From: Sphaerisporangium fuscum
GTDB lineage: Bacteria; Actinomycetota; Actinomycetes; Streptosporangiales; Streptosporangiaceae
DNA: 64,000 bases
Direction of reading: 5' to 3'
Assembly (NCBI RefSeq): GCF_018531465.1
Contig: NZ_JAHDTF010000038.1
Location: 1-64,000 of the forward strand
Below, one piece after another: positions 53,167 through 61,383 of this stretch. How positions within the stretch are numbered: position 1 is the stretch's first letter; each line of letters opens with the position of its first letter. The translations under genes and the position numbers were made by a program. The notes under the pieces are model-generated. The model saw nothing but the letters and a program-made list of their open reading frames with translations. It was not told where the DNA came from and did not search any database.

Positions 53167-54305
53167 CCGCCGCATCAAACCCGCTGCCCGACACCGCGCT
53201 CGACGACCTGGCGGACACGATCGCCGCCGGCGCGACGATCGCCGGGCTCGGCGAGTCCACGAGATTCGCCCACGAGACCTTCGACACGCGCGACCAGATC
53301 TTCCGCCGGCTGGCCCGGCAGCATGGCTTCCGCGCGCTGGCCCTGCAGGACGACGCCTCCGTCGGCGCGACGCTCGACGCGTACGTCACCGGCGGCGCGG
53401 GCACGGCCGCCTCCGCGCTGGAAAGCGCCTGGCGTCCCTGGCGCACCGCCGAAATGGCCGCGGCGCTGGAGTGGATCCGCACCTTCAACCAGGACCACCT
53501 CAGCGATCCCATTCGGATCTTCGGGGTCAAGCCGGCCCAGGCACGGCCCGAGGACTACGACGCCGTGCTCGACCACGTCCGCCGCATAGCCCCGCACCGG
53601 CTGGCCGAGCTGGCGGCCCACCTGGAACCGATCCGCACCGCGCACGAGATCGACGAGCACGTGCAACGCGCGCGTGGACTGCATCCGGGCCGCCCCTTCG
53701 CCGAGCACGCCCGCGACGCGCTCGCCATTGTCGAGCAACTGCCCGGCGACGCCGTCCTGGCGCGAATGCGCCTCATCGTGGACTTCCACGAGCGCAGCGT
53801 CGCCGGACGCGGCGACTACGCCGGCGACGCCGAGGTCTGGGCCGAGACGATCACTGAGCACCAGCGCCGTACAGGACACCGCGTGGCCTACTGGGACGGC
53901 ATCGCACACACCTCTGCGGTTCCGACGGTCCTGGGCCTGGCTCCCCGGCGCGGCTCTCAGCCCACGGTCGGCAGGGTGCTGCGCGACCACCACGGCTCCG
54001 GATACGTTTCGGTGGCGATCGGCTTCCACCACGGCGACCTCGGTGTCGCGGCCGTCCCGGAACCCGCCCCGGACTGGCTCGACGCCCGGCTCGCCGCGCC
54101 CGACCGCCCCGCCCACTGGCTGGACCTGCGGCGCGCCGACCTGCGCCGTCATTGGGGAGGACCCGCGAAGGCGCGCGTCATCAGCGGCGTCTACGACCCC
54201 TCCCATGACGCCGCCGAGCACCTCGTCGTCGCCTCGCTGCCTGACGCGTTCGACGTACTCGTGCATCTGCGCCGGGTGTCCCCCGTGCGGTGGCTGGGCG
54301 CATGA
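53163..54305 (+). CDS. Erythromycin-esterase-superfamily protein, divergent
   Basis: The protein has 380 residues. The order of motifs fits the Ere fold: GLGESTRFAHETF near residues 28-40, then ALQDDASVGATLDAY, IRIFGVKPAQ and VAYWDGIAHTSA. In characterised Ere enzymes the first motif is GEATH with a catalytic histidine three residues after the glutamate. Here that position is arginine. Macrolide esterase activity is therefore doubtful. ATG 53163 overlaps the stop of the FMN reductase relic, so its original promoter was probably lost with the deletion. Confidence 0.8.
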   Translation: MTAASNPLPDTALDDLADTIAAGATIAGLGESTRFAHETFDTRDQIFRRLARQHGFRALALQDDASVGATLDAYVTGGAGTAASALESAWRPWRTAEMAAALEWIRTFNQDHLSDPIRIFGVKPAQARPEDYDAVLDHVRRIAPHRLAELAAHLEPIRTAHEIDEHVQRARGLHPGRPFAEHARDALAIVEQLPGDAVLARMRLIVDFHERSVAGRGDYAGDAEVWAETITEHQRRTGHRVAYWDGIAHTSAVPTVLGLAPRRGSQPTVGRVLRDHHGSGYVSVAIGFHHGDLGVAAVPEPAPDWLDARLAAPDRPAHWLDLRRADLRRHWGGPAKARVISGVYDPSHDAAEHLVVASLPDAFDVLVHLRRVSPVRWLGA

Positions 54306-54368
54306 CCCTCGTTCAGGCAGGGACGGTGTTTCCGCAGTTCGCAGTGGCCATGCCTATCGTGATCCATC

Positions 54369-54968
54369 TCACCGCTGATGGCTGTCCCGTTGTTCCTCGG
54401 GCCTGGTGATCAATTCGGCGAACAGTTCGGCGGCGTCGTCGACTGCCGCCTGGTCGCCGGTGGCGAGGAGATCCAGAAGCAGTCCGCGGCCGACGGCGAG
54501 CGAAAGCCGGGCCACGCGGACGGCTTCTTGCGGAGGGAGACCGTGCTTGATGAGCATTTCGGTGACCGGATCGGTCCAGGCCGTGACGACCGACCTGCGG
54601 AACTCGACCGTCCAAGGGCGCCGGTTCAAGGCATGCGCGTAGATCTCGAAGAACAACCGCTCGGCCGGCGCGAGTGCGGGGTCGCTGAGGCGTTTCCAGA
54701 AGGCTCGGGACAGTTCGGTGAGATCTCTGGTGTCGGCTTCGAGCGCCGCGAGCGCGGCGCGCTGGCGGGCCTCCATCAGATTGACGATCTCGACCAGCAA
54801 GCCTTCGCGTGATCCGAAGTGGTAGTGCAGCATGCGATGACTCGTACCGATCGCCGCGGCGAGTTCGCGCATGCTGAGATCACTGAAGCCGACCTCCTGC
54901 AAGTGCTCGATGCAGCGTTCGAGCAACGCCTCTTTCGCCGTCCCTGACAGGGCAGCCCTCTTGACCAT
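54369..54968 (-). CDS. TetR family transcriptional regulator
   Basis: The protein has 199 residues. The N-terminal helix-turn-helix (about 10-55) reads LQEVGFSDLSMRELAAAIGTSHRMLHYHFGSREGLL. The remainder is a helical ligand and dimer domain. It is divergent from an SRPBCC gene, and the 61-base spacer carries a 30-bp near-perfect palindrome (54969-54998) directly at its own start codon, strongly suggesting autoregulation and control of the SRPBCC gene. ATG 54968 sits at the operator edge; the longer open frame is non-coding. Confidence 0.92.
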   Translation of the reverse strand: MVKRAALSGTAKEALLERCIEHLQEVGFSDLSMRELAAAIGTSHRMLHYHFGSREGLLVEIVNLMEARQRAALAALEADTRDLTELSRAFWKRLSDPALAPAERLFFEIYAHALNRRPWTVEFRRSVVTAWTDPVTEMLIKHGLPPQEAVRVARLSLAVGRGLLLDLLATGDQAAVDDAAELFAELITRPEEQRDSHQR

Positions 54969-54998
54969 GTACCAAATAGTACATGTACCATTTGGTAC
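54969..54998. promoter_or_regulatory. 30-bp palindromic TetR operator
   Basis: The left half GTACCAAATAGTACA (54969-54983) and right half TGTACCATTTGGTAC (54984-54998) are reverse complements with one mismatched pair. The core repeats TACCAAAT/ATTTGGTA and GTACATGTAC are nested. The site is AT-rich against a GC-rich background and abuts the tetR start codon, 31 bases from the SRPBCC start. Confidence 0.8.
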
Positions 54999-55029
54999 AC
55001 AAACGTGTCCTGTCGAGGCGGAGATTCTC

Positions 55030-55452
55030 ATGCGGATATCAACCACCATCGCGGCTCCGGTCCCGGCGGTTTGGGCGGTGTTGCTCGACATCGAGCGCTG
55101 GCCTGAATGGACCGACACGGTGACCACGGCCACGTGGCTCGATTCAGGCCCGACGCGGCCAGGGCGACGTGCGCGCCTGACCCAGCCGCGGCTGGGCAGC
55201 GCCGAGTGGGAGATCACCGAACTGGATCAGGAGAGGTCCTTCTCCTGGGCTCGGCGTTCAGCCGGCGTGACCACGCTCGGGGGACACCTGCTGTCCGCGA
55301 GCCCCGAGGGTGGAACGATCATCACACTCAGTATCGATCATTCCGGTCCTCTGGCCGGCGTGGTCCGGCTGCTCACCGATCGACTCACCCGCCGATACAT
55401 CGACACCGAAGCGCGCGGCCTCAAGGCGTACTGCGAACACTCCCGCGGCTGA
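55030..55452 (+). CDS. SRPBCC (START-like) family protein
   Basis: The small SRPBCC protein has 140 residues: ISTTIAAPVPAVWAVLLDIERWPEWTDTV at the start, the helix-grip beta strands, and a long C-terminal helix (GVVRLLTDRLTRRYIDTEARGLKAY). Members bind hydrophobic ligands or act as polyketide cyclases. ATG 55030 follows GGCGGAG. The divergent TetR probably senses a related lipid-like ligand (inference). Nothing is coded in the same transcript after it. Confidence 0.88.
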   Translation: MRISTTIAAPVPAVWAVLLDIERWPEWTDTVTTATWLDSGPTRPGRRARLTQPRLGSAEWEITELDQERSFSWARRSAGVTTLGGHLLSASPEGGTIITLSIDHSGPLAGVVRLLTDRLTRRYIDTEARGLKAYCEHSRG

Positions 55453-55565
55453 TCCGAGGCCGAGGAGCAACGGGACAGCCATCAGCGATCGGTCGACGAT
55501 GCGCGAATCCTGGGTCTGTCACAGATTTCGTGATCCCCAGATGGACTCGGCCCGGAACTTGTCGA

Positions 55566-55727
55566 TCACGCCGGCTGATCGTCGCAGCGCTGTTGGAAGT
55601 CTCCTTCCCCCACTTGGTGCAGGGCATCACCCAGTTCGCCGGCCCAGCGGTGGCTCCAGGCACTGAGCGGGGCGAGTGCCTCGACGAGGTCTCGGCCGTG
55701 GTTCGAAAAGCGAAACACCAGGGAGCA
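55566..55727 (-). pseudogene. Possible HxlR regulator remnant (C-terminal part)
   Basis: On the minus strand, about 53 codons encode CSLVFRFSNHGRDLVEALAP, then LSAWSHRWAGELGDALHQVG and a stop. The pattern (wing strand, GR-L--AL-PL--W) resembles the C-terminal third of HxlR winged-helix regulators. The frame is cut at the CMD gene start and has no natural start. The spacer 55453-55565 holds no other feature. Confidence 0.4.
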
Positions 55728-55731
55728 CAGT

Positions 55732-56340
55732 ATGCCGCGTATCGAACCGCTCAACCCGCCCTATCCCGCCTCCATCGATCAGGCGCTGCGCCGCTGGATG
55801 CCGCCCGGCGTGTCGTACGAGCCGCTCACGCTGTTCCGTGTCCTGCACCGCAACCACGAGCTGGCCTCACGAATGTTCGCCCTCGGAGCAGGGCTGCTGG
55901 GCCACGGGCTGCTGCCGGCCGCCGACCGGGAGCTCGTCATCACCCGGGTCACCGCACGCGCCGGGTGCCGCTACGAGTGGGGCGTGCACGCCGCGACCCT
56001 CGCCCGGCAAGCCGGCCTCAGCCTGGAGCGGCTGCGGGCTACGGCCGCCCCGGGAATCGACGGCTCATGGCCTCCGCGCCATGCGGCACTGCTGCACGCG
56101 GTCGACGAGCTGCACGAGACCGCGCGGCTGTCGCAGCCCGTCTGGGACGCCCTGCGCATGCACTACCAGGACGAGCAGTTGCTCGAATTCCTCGTACTGG
56201 CCGGCTGGTACCGCACCATCGGCTATCTGGCGAACGGGCTCCTGCTGGAGGAGGAGCCCTGGGCCGTCCCGTTCCCAGAAGCGCCGCAAGGCCCGCAGCC
56301 GGACGGGGCCGAGCGGGCCGGCGGGAAGGACCGCCGATGA
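55732..56340 (+). CDS. Carboxymuconolactone-decarboxylase (CMD/AhpD-fold) family protein
   Basis: This helical protein has 202 residues. RELVITRVTARAGCRYEWGVHAATLARQAGLS (about 67-98) is the CMD motif, with E..C..E/W..H arranged as in AhpD-like proteins that lack the second cysteine. The C-terminal region (ELLEFLVLAGWYRTIGYLANGL) also matches. A role in gamma-carboxymuconolactone decarboxylation or in peroxide defence cannot be decided from sequence. Its stop overlaps the PhzF-like start as ATGA. Confidence 0.87.
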   Translation: MPRIEPLNPPYPASIDQALRRWMPPGVSYEPLTLFRVLHRNHELASRMFALGAGLLGHGLLPAADRELVITRVTARAGCRYEWGVHAATLARQAGLSLERLRATAAPGIDGSWPPRHAALLHAVDELHETARLSQPVWDALRMHYQDEQLLEFLVLAGWYRTIGYLANGLLLEEEPWAVPFPEAPQGPQPDGAERAGGKDRR

Positions 56341-57239
56341 GCGGCGACGACGCGCAGCTCACGATCGTTCGCGCCTGCCTGCGCGACGGCGAAGGCGGCA
56401 GTCCCACCGCGGTGATGGAGGAGACGCCGTTGAGCGACGACGAGCGCCGCCGCGTGCCGGCTCTGATGGGAACCTCGCACGCGGTCTTCGTCTCCGCGCA
56501 CGATGGAGCGGATGGTCCGGTCGCCCGGCTGCGCTTCTTCACCGCCGAGGGTGAGCTGCCCGCATGTGGTCACGGGACGATCGCGGCCCTGGCCTTCCTC
56601 GCCGAGCGCGCCGAGAGGGCGGAACACCGCACCACGCTCCATACGCCGGGGGGCGCCTTCGCCGGCCGGGCCGTACGGGAGGAGGATCACATCACGGCCT
56701 CCTTCGACACCGGCCCCGTCGACCTGCGCGAGGCCACCGCGACCGAGTGCGACCTCGTCCTGCCCGCCCTCGGCGTCACCCCGGACATCCTCGCGCCGGG
56801 TGCCCGAACCGCCGCGCTGGGGCGGCCACGTCTGCTGATCCCCGTCGCCACGCGGTCGGCCGTGGCCGCACTGGACCCGGACCTCGAACGGCTCCGCGCC
56901 GCCTGCGACCGGCTCGGCCTCCTCGGCTGTTACGTCTACTCCGTCCCGGAGCCCTCCGGCCGGGCCGCGGCCCGCATGTTCGCCCCGTCGATCGGCGTGC
57001 CCGAGGACGTGGCCAACGCCAACAGCACCGCCTGCCTTGCCGCTCACCTGGCCGATCAACGGCTCACCGGCGTCACGGTGGACATGGGCGACTCGCTCGG
57101 CAGCCCTTCCACGATCAGCGCCGCGGCGCGGCCCGGTTCGCCCGGTGGCCTCGTCCGCCTGTGCGGCGCCGCGAGGATCGAGCACGTCCTCCACACAGAC
57201 CGGCTCCTCAGGAGCGAACCCGGAAACAGGCCGGGCTGA
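56337..57239 (+). CDS. PhzF-family isomerase-like protein
   Basis: This 300-residue diaminopimelate-epimerase-fold protein of the PhzF/YddE family has GGSPTAV (about 20-26), the FFTAEGELPACGHGTIAAL core (about 66-84) and NANSTACLAAHL (about 223-234). In PhzF the catalytic glutamate is in an SET-type strand; here the corresponding strand reads GTSHAVFV, with histidine at that position. This branch may have a changed mechanism. It is co-translated with the CMD protein. No phenazine genes are nearby, so phenazine synthesis is not implied. Confidence 0.85.
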   Translation: MSGDDAQLTIVRACLRDGEGGSPTAVMEETPLSDDERRRVPALMGTSHAVFVSAHDGADGPVARLRFFTAEGELPACGHGTIAALAFLAERAERAEHRTTLHTPGGAFAGRAVREEDHITASFDTGPVDLREATATECDLVLPALGVTPDILAPGARTAALGRPRLLIPVATRSAVAALDPDLERLRAACDRLGLLGCYVYSVPEPSGRAAARMFAPSIGVPEDVANANSTACLAAHLADQRLTGVTVDMGDSLGSPSTISAAARPGSPGGLVRLCGAARIEHVLHTDRLLRSEPGNRPG

Positions 57240-57250
57240 CCGGCCCCTGC

Positions 57251-58435
57251 CTACCGGTCGTGGTCGTACTCTGCCGCCGCGAGCCGGTAGCGCTCCTTCT
57301 CCTCGGCGAAGTCGGGTGCGTCGGCGGGGTTCCGATCGCCCGGGGAGAAGGCTCTGTCGAGTCCCTCCGTGCCGCTCGCGGTGGCCTCGGCCGAGCGGGG
57401 CATCATGACCTGTTCGTAGGCGAGGACCGCCTCGTCCAGGGTGTCGTGGCGGGCGATGGCCAGAGCCAGTTCGGCGCCGTCGAGCATGGCGAGGTTGGCG
57501 CCCAGCCCGCCGAACGGCGACATCAGGTGGGCGGCGTCGCCGAGCAGGGTGACGCCGGGAGTGTGGGGCCAGGTGTGCTTGGGCGGCAGCACGTACAGCG
57601 GACGGTTGATGTACGGCCCGTCGTTGTCGGTGATCATGTGGAGCAGGCGCTCGTTCCAGCCGGCGAACCGTTCCAGCAGCGCCGCCCGCACCGCCGCCAT
57701 GTCCTCCAGGTCGACGTCGGCGGCGCGATACCAGTCCGCCTCGACGCGCATGCCGATGTAGACGCGCACGTGGTGGCCGCTGTTGCGCTGCCCGATGAGC
57801 CCCTTGTTGTCGCCGGTGGCGAAGACCATCCCGTCGCCCACCAGCTCGGCCACGACGGGGTGCGCGGTGTCGACGTCGTCGAAGTGGGCCTCCACGAACG
57901 TCACTCCGGTGTAGACGGGGGTGGCGTCGCTCACCAGCGGTCGTACACGTGACCGGGCGCCGTCGGCGCCGATGACGAGGTCGACGACGGCGCTGGTGCC
58001 GTTGCCGAAGGTGAGCAGGTGGGTGCCGTCGCCGTTGGAGGTCGCGGTGGTCAGGGTGTGGCCCCAGCGGATGGTGCCGGGCTTGAGGGAACCCGCCAGC
58101 AGGGAGCGGAGCTGGCCGCGGTCGATCTCCGGGGCGCCGTCCTCGCCGTCATCGGGTCTGTAGTCGACCAGGACGTCGCCGTGTGGGGTGAGGCTTCGGT
58201 GCGCCTGCCCTTCGGGGCGGGACAGCGCGAAGAACTCGTCGAGCAGTCCGGCTTCCCGCAGTGCGATCTGCCCGTTGTCGGCATGCATGTCGAGTGCGCC
58301 GCCCTGGTCACGGACGTCGAGGGAGGCGTCGCGGTCGTGGACGGTGACGTCGACGCCGTGCCGTTGCAGGACGCGGGCGCAGGTCAGGCCGCCGGGGCCG
58401 GCGCCGATCACGGCGATGCGAGGGGTGGTGTTCAT
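57251..58435 (-). CDS. FAD-dependent monooxygenase (TetX-like, group A)
   Basis: The protein has 394 residues. It has the FAD motif IAVIGAGPGGLTCARVL (7-23), the GADGARSRVRPL loop and the GDAAHLMSPFGGLGANLAMLD motif. The TetX/PHBH-type hydroxylase layout without a third domain is complete. Such enzymes hydroxylate aromatics or tetracyclines using NADPH. Drug resistance cannot be asserted from sequence. It converges with the PhzF gene (11-base gap) and is divergent from a TetR gene with an operator between. Confidence 0.91.
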   Translation of the reverse strand: MNTTPRIAVIGAGPGGLTCARVLQRHGVDVTVHDRDASLDVRDQGGALDMHADNGQIALREAGLLDEFFALSRPEGQAHRSLTPHGDVLVDYRPDDGEDGAPEIDRGQLRSLLAGSLKPGTIRWGHTLTTATSNGDGTHLLTFGNGTSAVVDLVIGADGARSRVRPLVSDATPVYTGVTFVEAHFDDVDTAHPVVAELVGDGMVFATGDNKGLIGQRNSGHHVRVYIGMRVEADWYRAADVDLEDMAAVRAALLERFAGWNERLLHMITDNDGPYINRPLYVLPPKHTWPHTPGVTLLGDAAHLMSPFGGLGANLAMLDGAELALAIARHDTLDEAVLAYEQVMMPRSAEATASGTEGLDRAFSPGDRNPADAPDFAEEKERYRLAAAEYDHDR

Positions 58436-58482
58436 GAACGCTCCTTCAGAGAGGTCTGACGCCCTCCAAGGAGAGCAGACTC

Positions 58483-58514
58483 ACTCCAAAAGTGCAACAG
58501 TCAACTTTTTGAGT
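58483..58514. promoter_or_regulatory. Palindromic operator between monooxygenase and tetR
   Basis: ACTCCAAAAGT (58483-58493) and ACTTTTTGAGT (58504-58514) are inverted repeats with one mismatch and a 10-base gap. The segment CCTTGGAGT (58522-58530) provides an additional TTGGAGT half-site. The AT-rich site lies between the starts of two divergent genes, which strongly suggests regulation by the TetR encoded at 58541. Confidence 0.65.
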
Positions 58515-58540
58515 GGACAACCTTGGAGTAGACTTCCCGT

Positions 58541-59128
58541 ATGACGGAGACACTCGGGCGTCGTGAACGCAAGAAGGCCGCCACACGGGAGGCCCTGGCC
58601 GACGCGGCGCTGCGACTGTTCCTGGAACGCGGGTACGACCAGGTGAGCGTGAAGGACGTCGCCGACGCCGCCGACGTCTCGACCACGACCCTCTTCAAGT
58701 ACTTCCCGTGCAAGGAGGCGCTCGTCTTCGACAAGGACGCCGACCGGGAGGCCGCCCTGGTCGCCGCCGTACGCGACCGTCCCGCAGGTCAGTCCGTACC
58801 CGAGGCCCTGCGCGCACACGTCCTGCGCAGCCGCGAACTGTCCCCCAGCGGCGATCCGCGCTTCCCCGACTTCCTCCGCATGACCCAGGAGACGCCGGCC
58901 CTGCTCGAGTACTCCCAGCGCATGTGGCTACGCCACGAGACGGCCCTGGCCCACGCCATCGCCGCCGCCGCCGGCGCCCCCGCCGACGATCCCGTCTGCG
59001 CCGCCCTGTCCCGCTTCGCGCTCGAAACGATCCGCCTCGCCCACGACCACGACGACCCCGAGCAGGCGATCCACCGCATCTTCGACCTGCTGGAACAGGG
59101 CTGGAACCGCACGATGGGCACGCGCTGA
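58541..59128 (+). CDS. TetR family transcriptional regulator
   Basis: The protein has 195 residues. The helix-turn-helix (about 10-55) has LFLERGYDQVSVKDVADAADVSTTTLFKYFPCKEALVFD. The ligand domain is the TetR_C type common in regulators of monooxygenases. It is divergent from the FAD monooxygenase and starts 27 bases beyond the palindromic operator. The ATG is the first codon of the conserved basic N-terminus. Confidence 0.93.
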   Translation: MTETLGRRERKKAATREALADAALRLFLERGYDQVSVKDVADAADVSTTTLFKYFPCKEALVFDKDADREAALVAAVRDRPAGQSVPEALRAHVLRSRELSPSGDPRFPDFLRMTQETPALLEYSQRMWLRHETALAHAIAAAAGAPADDPVCAALSRFALETIRLAHDHDDPEQAIHRIFDLLEQGWNRTMGTR

Positions 59129-59189
59129 CACATCTGACGAGGCCGAAAACCGTACCGACGAGAGCCGAGGCGCGGTGACAAAGGCCGTG

Positions 59190-59265
59190 TTCGGGGCGAC
59201 AGGGGCCGAGGGCGGCGGGGAGGGTCGGGGGCGCGGCGGCGAGGGGCGGGTTCGGGGGTGACGAG
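59190..59265 (+). other. G-run-rich spacer with quadruplex-forming potential
   Basis: On the plus strand the stretch carries many G-runs of three to five (for example GGGGCGACAGGGG, GGCGGGGAGGG, GGGGGCGCGG, GGGGCGGG, GGGGG). At least four runs of three or more lie within about 30 bases more than once. It lies in the 234-base spacer between the tetR gene and the isomerase gene, where nothing else is supported. Confidence 0.4.
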
Positions 59266-59362
59266 GGCTGGGTTCGCGGCCACGTCGGCACCGGGGAGAC
59301 CTGACAGTGGCGGCCCCGTCCCCGCTCTTCCCGGCTCACGGGCGATGCGTTAGGTTCTCGGC

Positions 59363-60055
59363 ATGAATCCCGACGCCTATCTCCTCCACCTGCGTCGCGA
59401 GCTCGATGCGTTCCGCACCTGCCTCGACGGCGACCTGTCCGCGCCCGTGGTGCACTGCGGCGACTGGACGTTGCGCGACCTCGCCGGGCACCTGGGGGGC
59501 GGCAATCTGTGGGCGGCGAGAGCGGTGACCGAGCGGCGGGGCGACTACCAGCGTCCCGAGCCACCGCAAGATGGGGCAGAGCTCAGGCGATGGTACGAGG
59601 AAGCGGCCGAGACCCTGCTGGACGCTCTCGACACCGATCCTTCCACCGAGGCCTGGACGTTCTGGCCGCCGCATACGGTCGGCTTCTGGCAGCGGCGGCG
59701 GTGCCAGGAGACACTCATCCACCTCTGGGACGCCGAGAACGCGCTCGGTGAACCGCGTCCCTTCGACCTGGAGCTGGCCGCGGACGGGGTCGCCGAGGTG
59801 TTCGACACCATGGCGCCCCGCCAGGTCGCCCGCGGCCGTTCGGCCCCGCCCGCGCACGCGATCCGCCTGCACGCCACCGACGCCGGCACCTCGTGGACGT
59901 ACGGCCCCGGCGACCCGGTCGCGGAGATCGAGGCGACGGCGGAGACTCTGCTATTGATGCTGTGGGGCCGCATCCCGAGCACCGACCCGGAGATCGCCTG
60001 GTCCGGCGACCAAGAAGCCGCCCAGAAAACACTCAACGGCCCCCTGACTCCCTGA
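59363..60055 (+). CDS. Maleylpyruvate isomerase family (mycothiol-dependent type) protein
   Basis: The protein has 230 residues. The N-terminal DinB-like helical bundle (about 1-145) contains the metal-binding pattern H31-C-G-D-W-T-LRDLAGHLGG, with further histidine in CQETLIHLWDAENALG. The C-terminal domain is the small SCP2-like module of the TIGR03083 type. These enzymes use mycothiol as cofactor in actinobacteria. The substrate is unknown. The ATG lies at the conserved start. Confidence 0.88.
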   Translation: MNPDAYLLHLRRELDAFRTCLDGDLSAPVVHCGDWTLRDLAGHLGGGNLWAARAVTERRGDYQRPEPPQDGAELRRWYEEAAETLLDALDTDPSTEAWTFWPPHTVGFWQRRRCQETLIHLWDAENALGEPRPFDLELAADGVAEVFDTMAPRQVARGRSAPPAHAIRLHATDAGTSWTYGPGDPVAEIEATAETLLLMLWGRIPSTDPEIAWSGDQEAAQKTLNGPLTP

Positions 60056-60076
60056 TCCACCTCTTCGCGTCCCCAC

Positions 60077-60532
60077 CCCGGGGTGGCTTCCGCTGTCGTG
60101 CCTGCCTCGGGGTGGCTTTCGCTGTCGTACCTGCCTCGGGATGGCTTTCGTGTCGTGCCTGCCTCGGGATGACTTCCGTGCCGTTCCCGTCTCGGGTGGC
60201 TTTTCTGCGGGTCCCCGTCTCGGGGTGGCTTTTCCGCGGGTTCTCGCTTTGGGCGGGGTTCAATCGGCGCCGCGGCGGCGAGTCGGGGTACGGCGATCTC
60301 GGCGCCGCCGTACGGCGGGAGACCGGTCGAACCCTGATGCCGTCGCAGACGGGGCCGGGAATCTCCCGTGTCGTGGCTGCCTCGGGGTGGCTTTTCCGAG
60401 GGTCTCCGCTTTGGGCGGGGTTCAATCGGCGCCGCGACGGCGAGTCGGGGCACGGCGATCTCGGCGCCGCCGTACGGTGGGGGACCGGTCGAACCCCGAT
60501 GCCGTCGCAGAGGGGACAGGGAATCTCCCGTG
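60077..60532. repeat. Nested repeat block: 28-29-bp tandem repeats and a 151-bp direct duplication
   Basis: Six tandem units begin with a form of CTCGGGGTGGCTTT (first near 60077, last near 60219). The last unit leads into a 151-bp segment at 60220-60370, repeated at 60382-60532 with a 162-bp period and about 90 percent identity by eye. Each 151-bp copy carries the GC-rich dispersed repeat (60258-60317 and 60420-60479). The 93 bases from 60533 to 60625 hold nothing else. No coding frame is convincing. Confidence 0.85.
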
Positions 60533-60625
60533 CAGTTGTTTCTTCTCCGTTGCCGGTCGCCTCTCCGCCGGCTGTGCTCCCTTTCCTTCTCCCGCCGGGT
60601 GGTCAAGGGAACGGGAAGCCCTCTC

Positions 60626-61150
60626 TCACTCCAAGGGAGGAATCGCTGCGAACGGCCCGTCGATGAACGGCTCCGGAAACGATGCGGGGGTGAAGCTCTC
60701 GGTCAGGCGCTCCTCGTAAGAGGGAGGGGCGGCTGGGATCTCACACCAGACGGTCCTGCCGGGGCCATCCGGGTTGGCGTGGAAGCCCCAACGGCCCTCG
60801 GACAGCATGTCGATGATGGCCAACCCCCGGCCGCCCTCCGCAAGCAGCGACACCGGGTCGACCTTGAGCTGCGGGTTCACGGCAGCGAGCCCCCTGTCGG
60901 TGACCTCGACGCGCACCTGATCGCCGCATGACGACAGCCGCAGGACCAGCGGCTCAGCTTCGGACGTCCCGGCGCTCACGCCGTGCCGGGCGTGCCGGAC
61001 GCCGTTGGTGACCAGCTCCGAGACGGCCAGTCGTACCGGTTCGTACGCCCGGTGCTCGGCCCCGAGCCAGTCGCGGACCTCGGCGCGGGCGCGCGCGGCG
61101 GACTCGGGAGTGCTGGGCAGTAAGACCTCTTTGAGGGTATCCGGCGCCAT
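60626..61150 (-). CDS. Anti-sigma-factor-like histidine-kinase-type ATPase
   Basis: The protein has 174 residues. The GHKL ATP-binding fold shows the N-box AVSELVTNGVRHA (about 42-54), the DRG motif in VTDRGLAA (about 83-90) and a GGRGLAIIDML G2-type motif (about 106-116), with no kinase dimerisation helix. This is the RsbW/SpoIIAB-like single-domain ATPase common in streptomycete-type regulatory clusters. It is divergent from the XRE-DUF5753 gene and belongs with the DUF397 gene. Family members of the abaA/whiJ type influence antibiotic production and development (established for Streptomyces); the role here is inference. Confidence 0.9.
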   Translation of the reverse strand: MAPDTLKEVLLPSTPESAARARAEVRDWLGAEHRAYEPVRLAVSELVTNGVRHARHGVSAGTSEAEPLVLRLSSCGDQVRVEVTDRGLAAVNPQLKVDPVSLLAEGGRGLAIIDMLSEGRWGFHANPDGPGRTVWCEIPAAPPSYEERLTESFTPASFPEPFIDGPFAAIPPLE

Positions 61151-61282
61151 TGATATGCCTTTCCCGGTCGCTTCCGGCTGAATTGCTGTCCCACTCGGCC
61201 AGCCGGCCGAGGTGCCGCCGTGGGCATGACGCGGCCCTCACACGGTGACAAACAAACAAGGGTCTTAATGCCGCTTCGGTGT

Positions 61283-61331
61283 TCGCAATGCATTCACAAT
61301 CGCGTGAACTATCTCGTCCGACCTTGCGAAT
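61283..61331. promoter_or_regulatory. Inverted repeat in the divergent promoter region
   Basis: TTCGCAA (61283-61289) and TTGCGAA (61325-61331) are exact inverted repeats around an AT-richer stretch, between the divergent ATPase and XRE-DUF5753 genes (spacer 61151-61383). The spacer also contains TTCAC and GTGAA. It may bind the XRE regulator. The remaining spacer sequence shows no other feature. Confidence 0.35.
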
Positions 61332-61383
61332 TGCCTGATGATGGGCTCGACGTGGCGCTCGGCGGCGAGAGAGGAGCTCGGAC

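Noticed and set aside
57251..58435. A tetracycline-resistance assignment for the FAD monooxygenase
   Set aside because: The motifs are shared by all group A hydroxylases, and nothing in the sequence or context singles out tetracycline.
59893..60666. 257-codon plus-strand frame through the repeat block
   Set aside because: The frame follows the tandem repeats and overlaps the 3' end of the isomerase gene. Its translation is repeat noise with no protein-like pattern.
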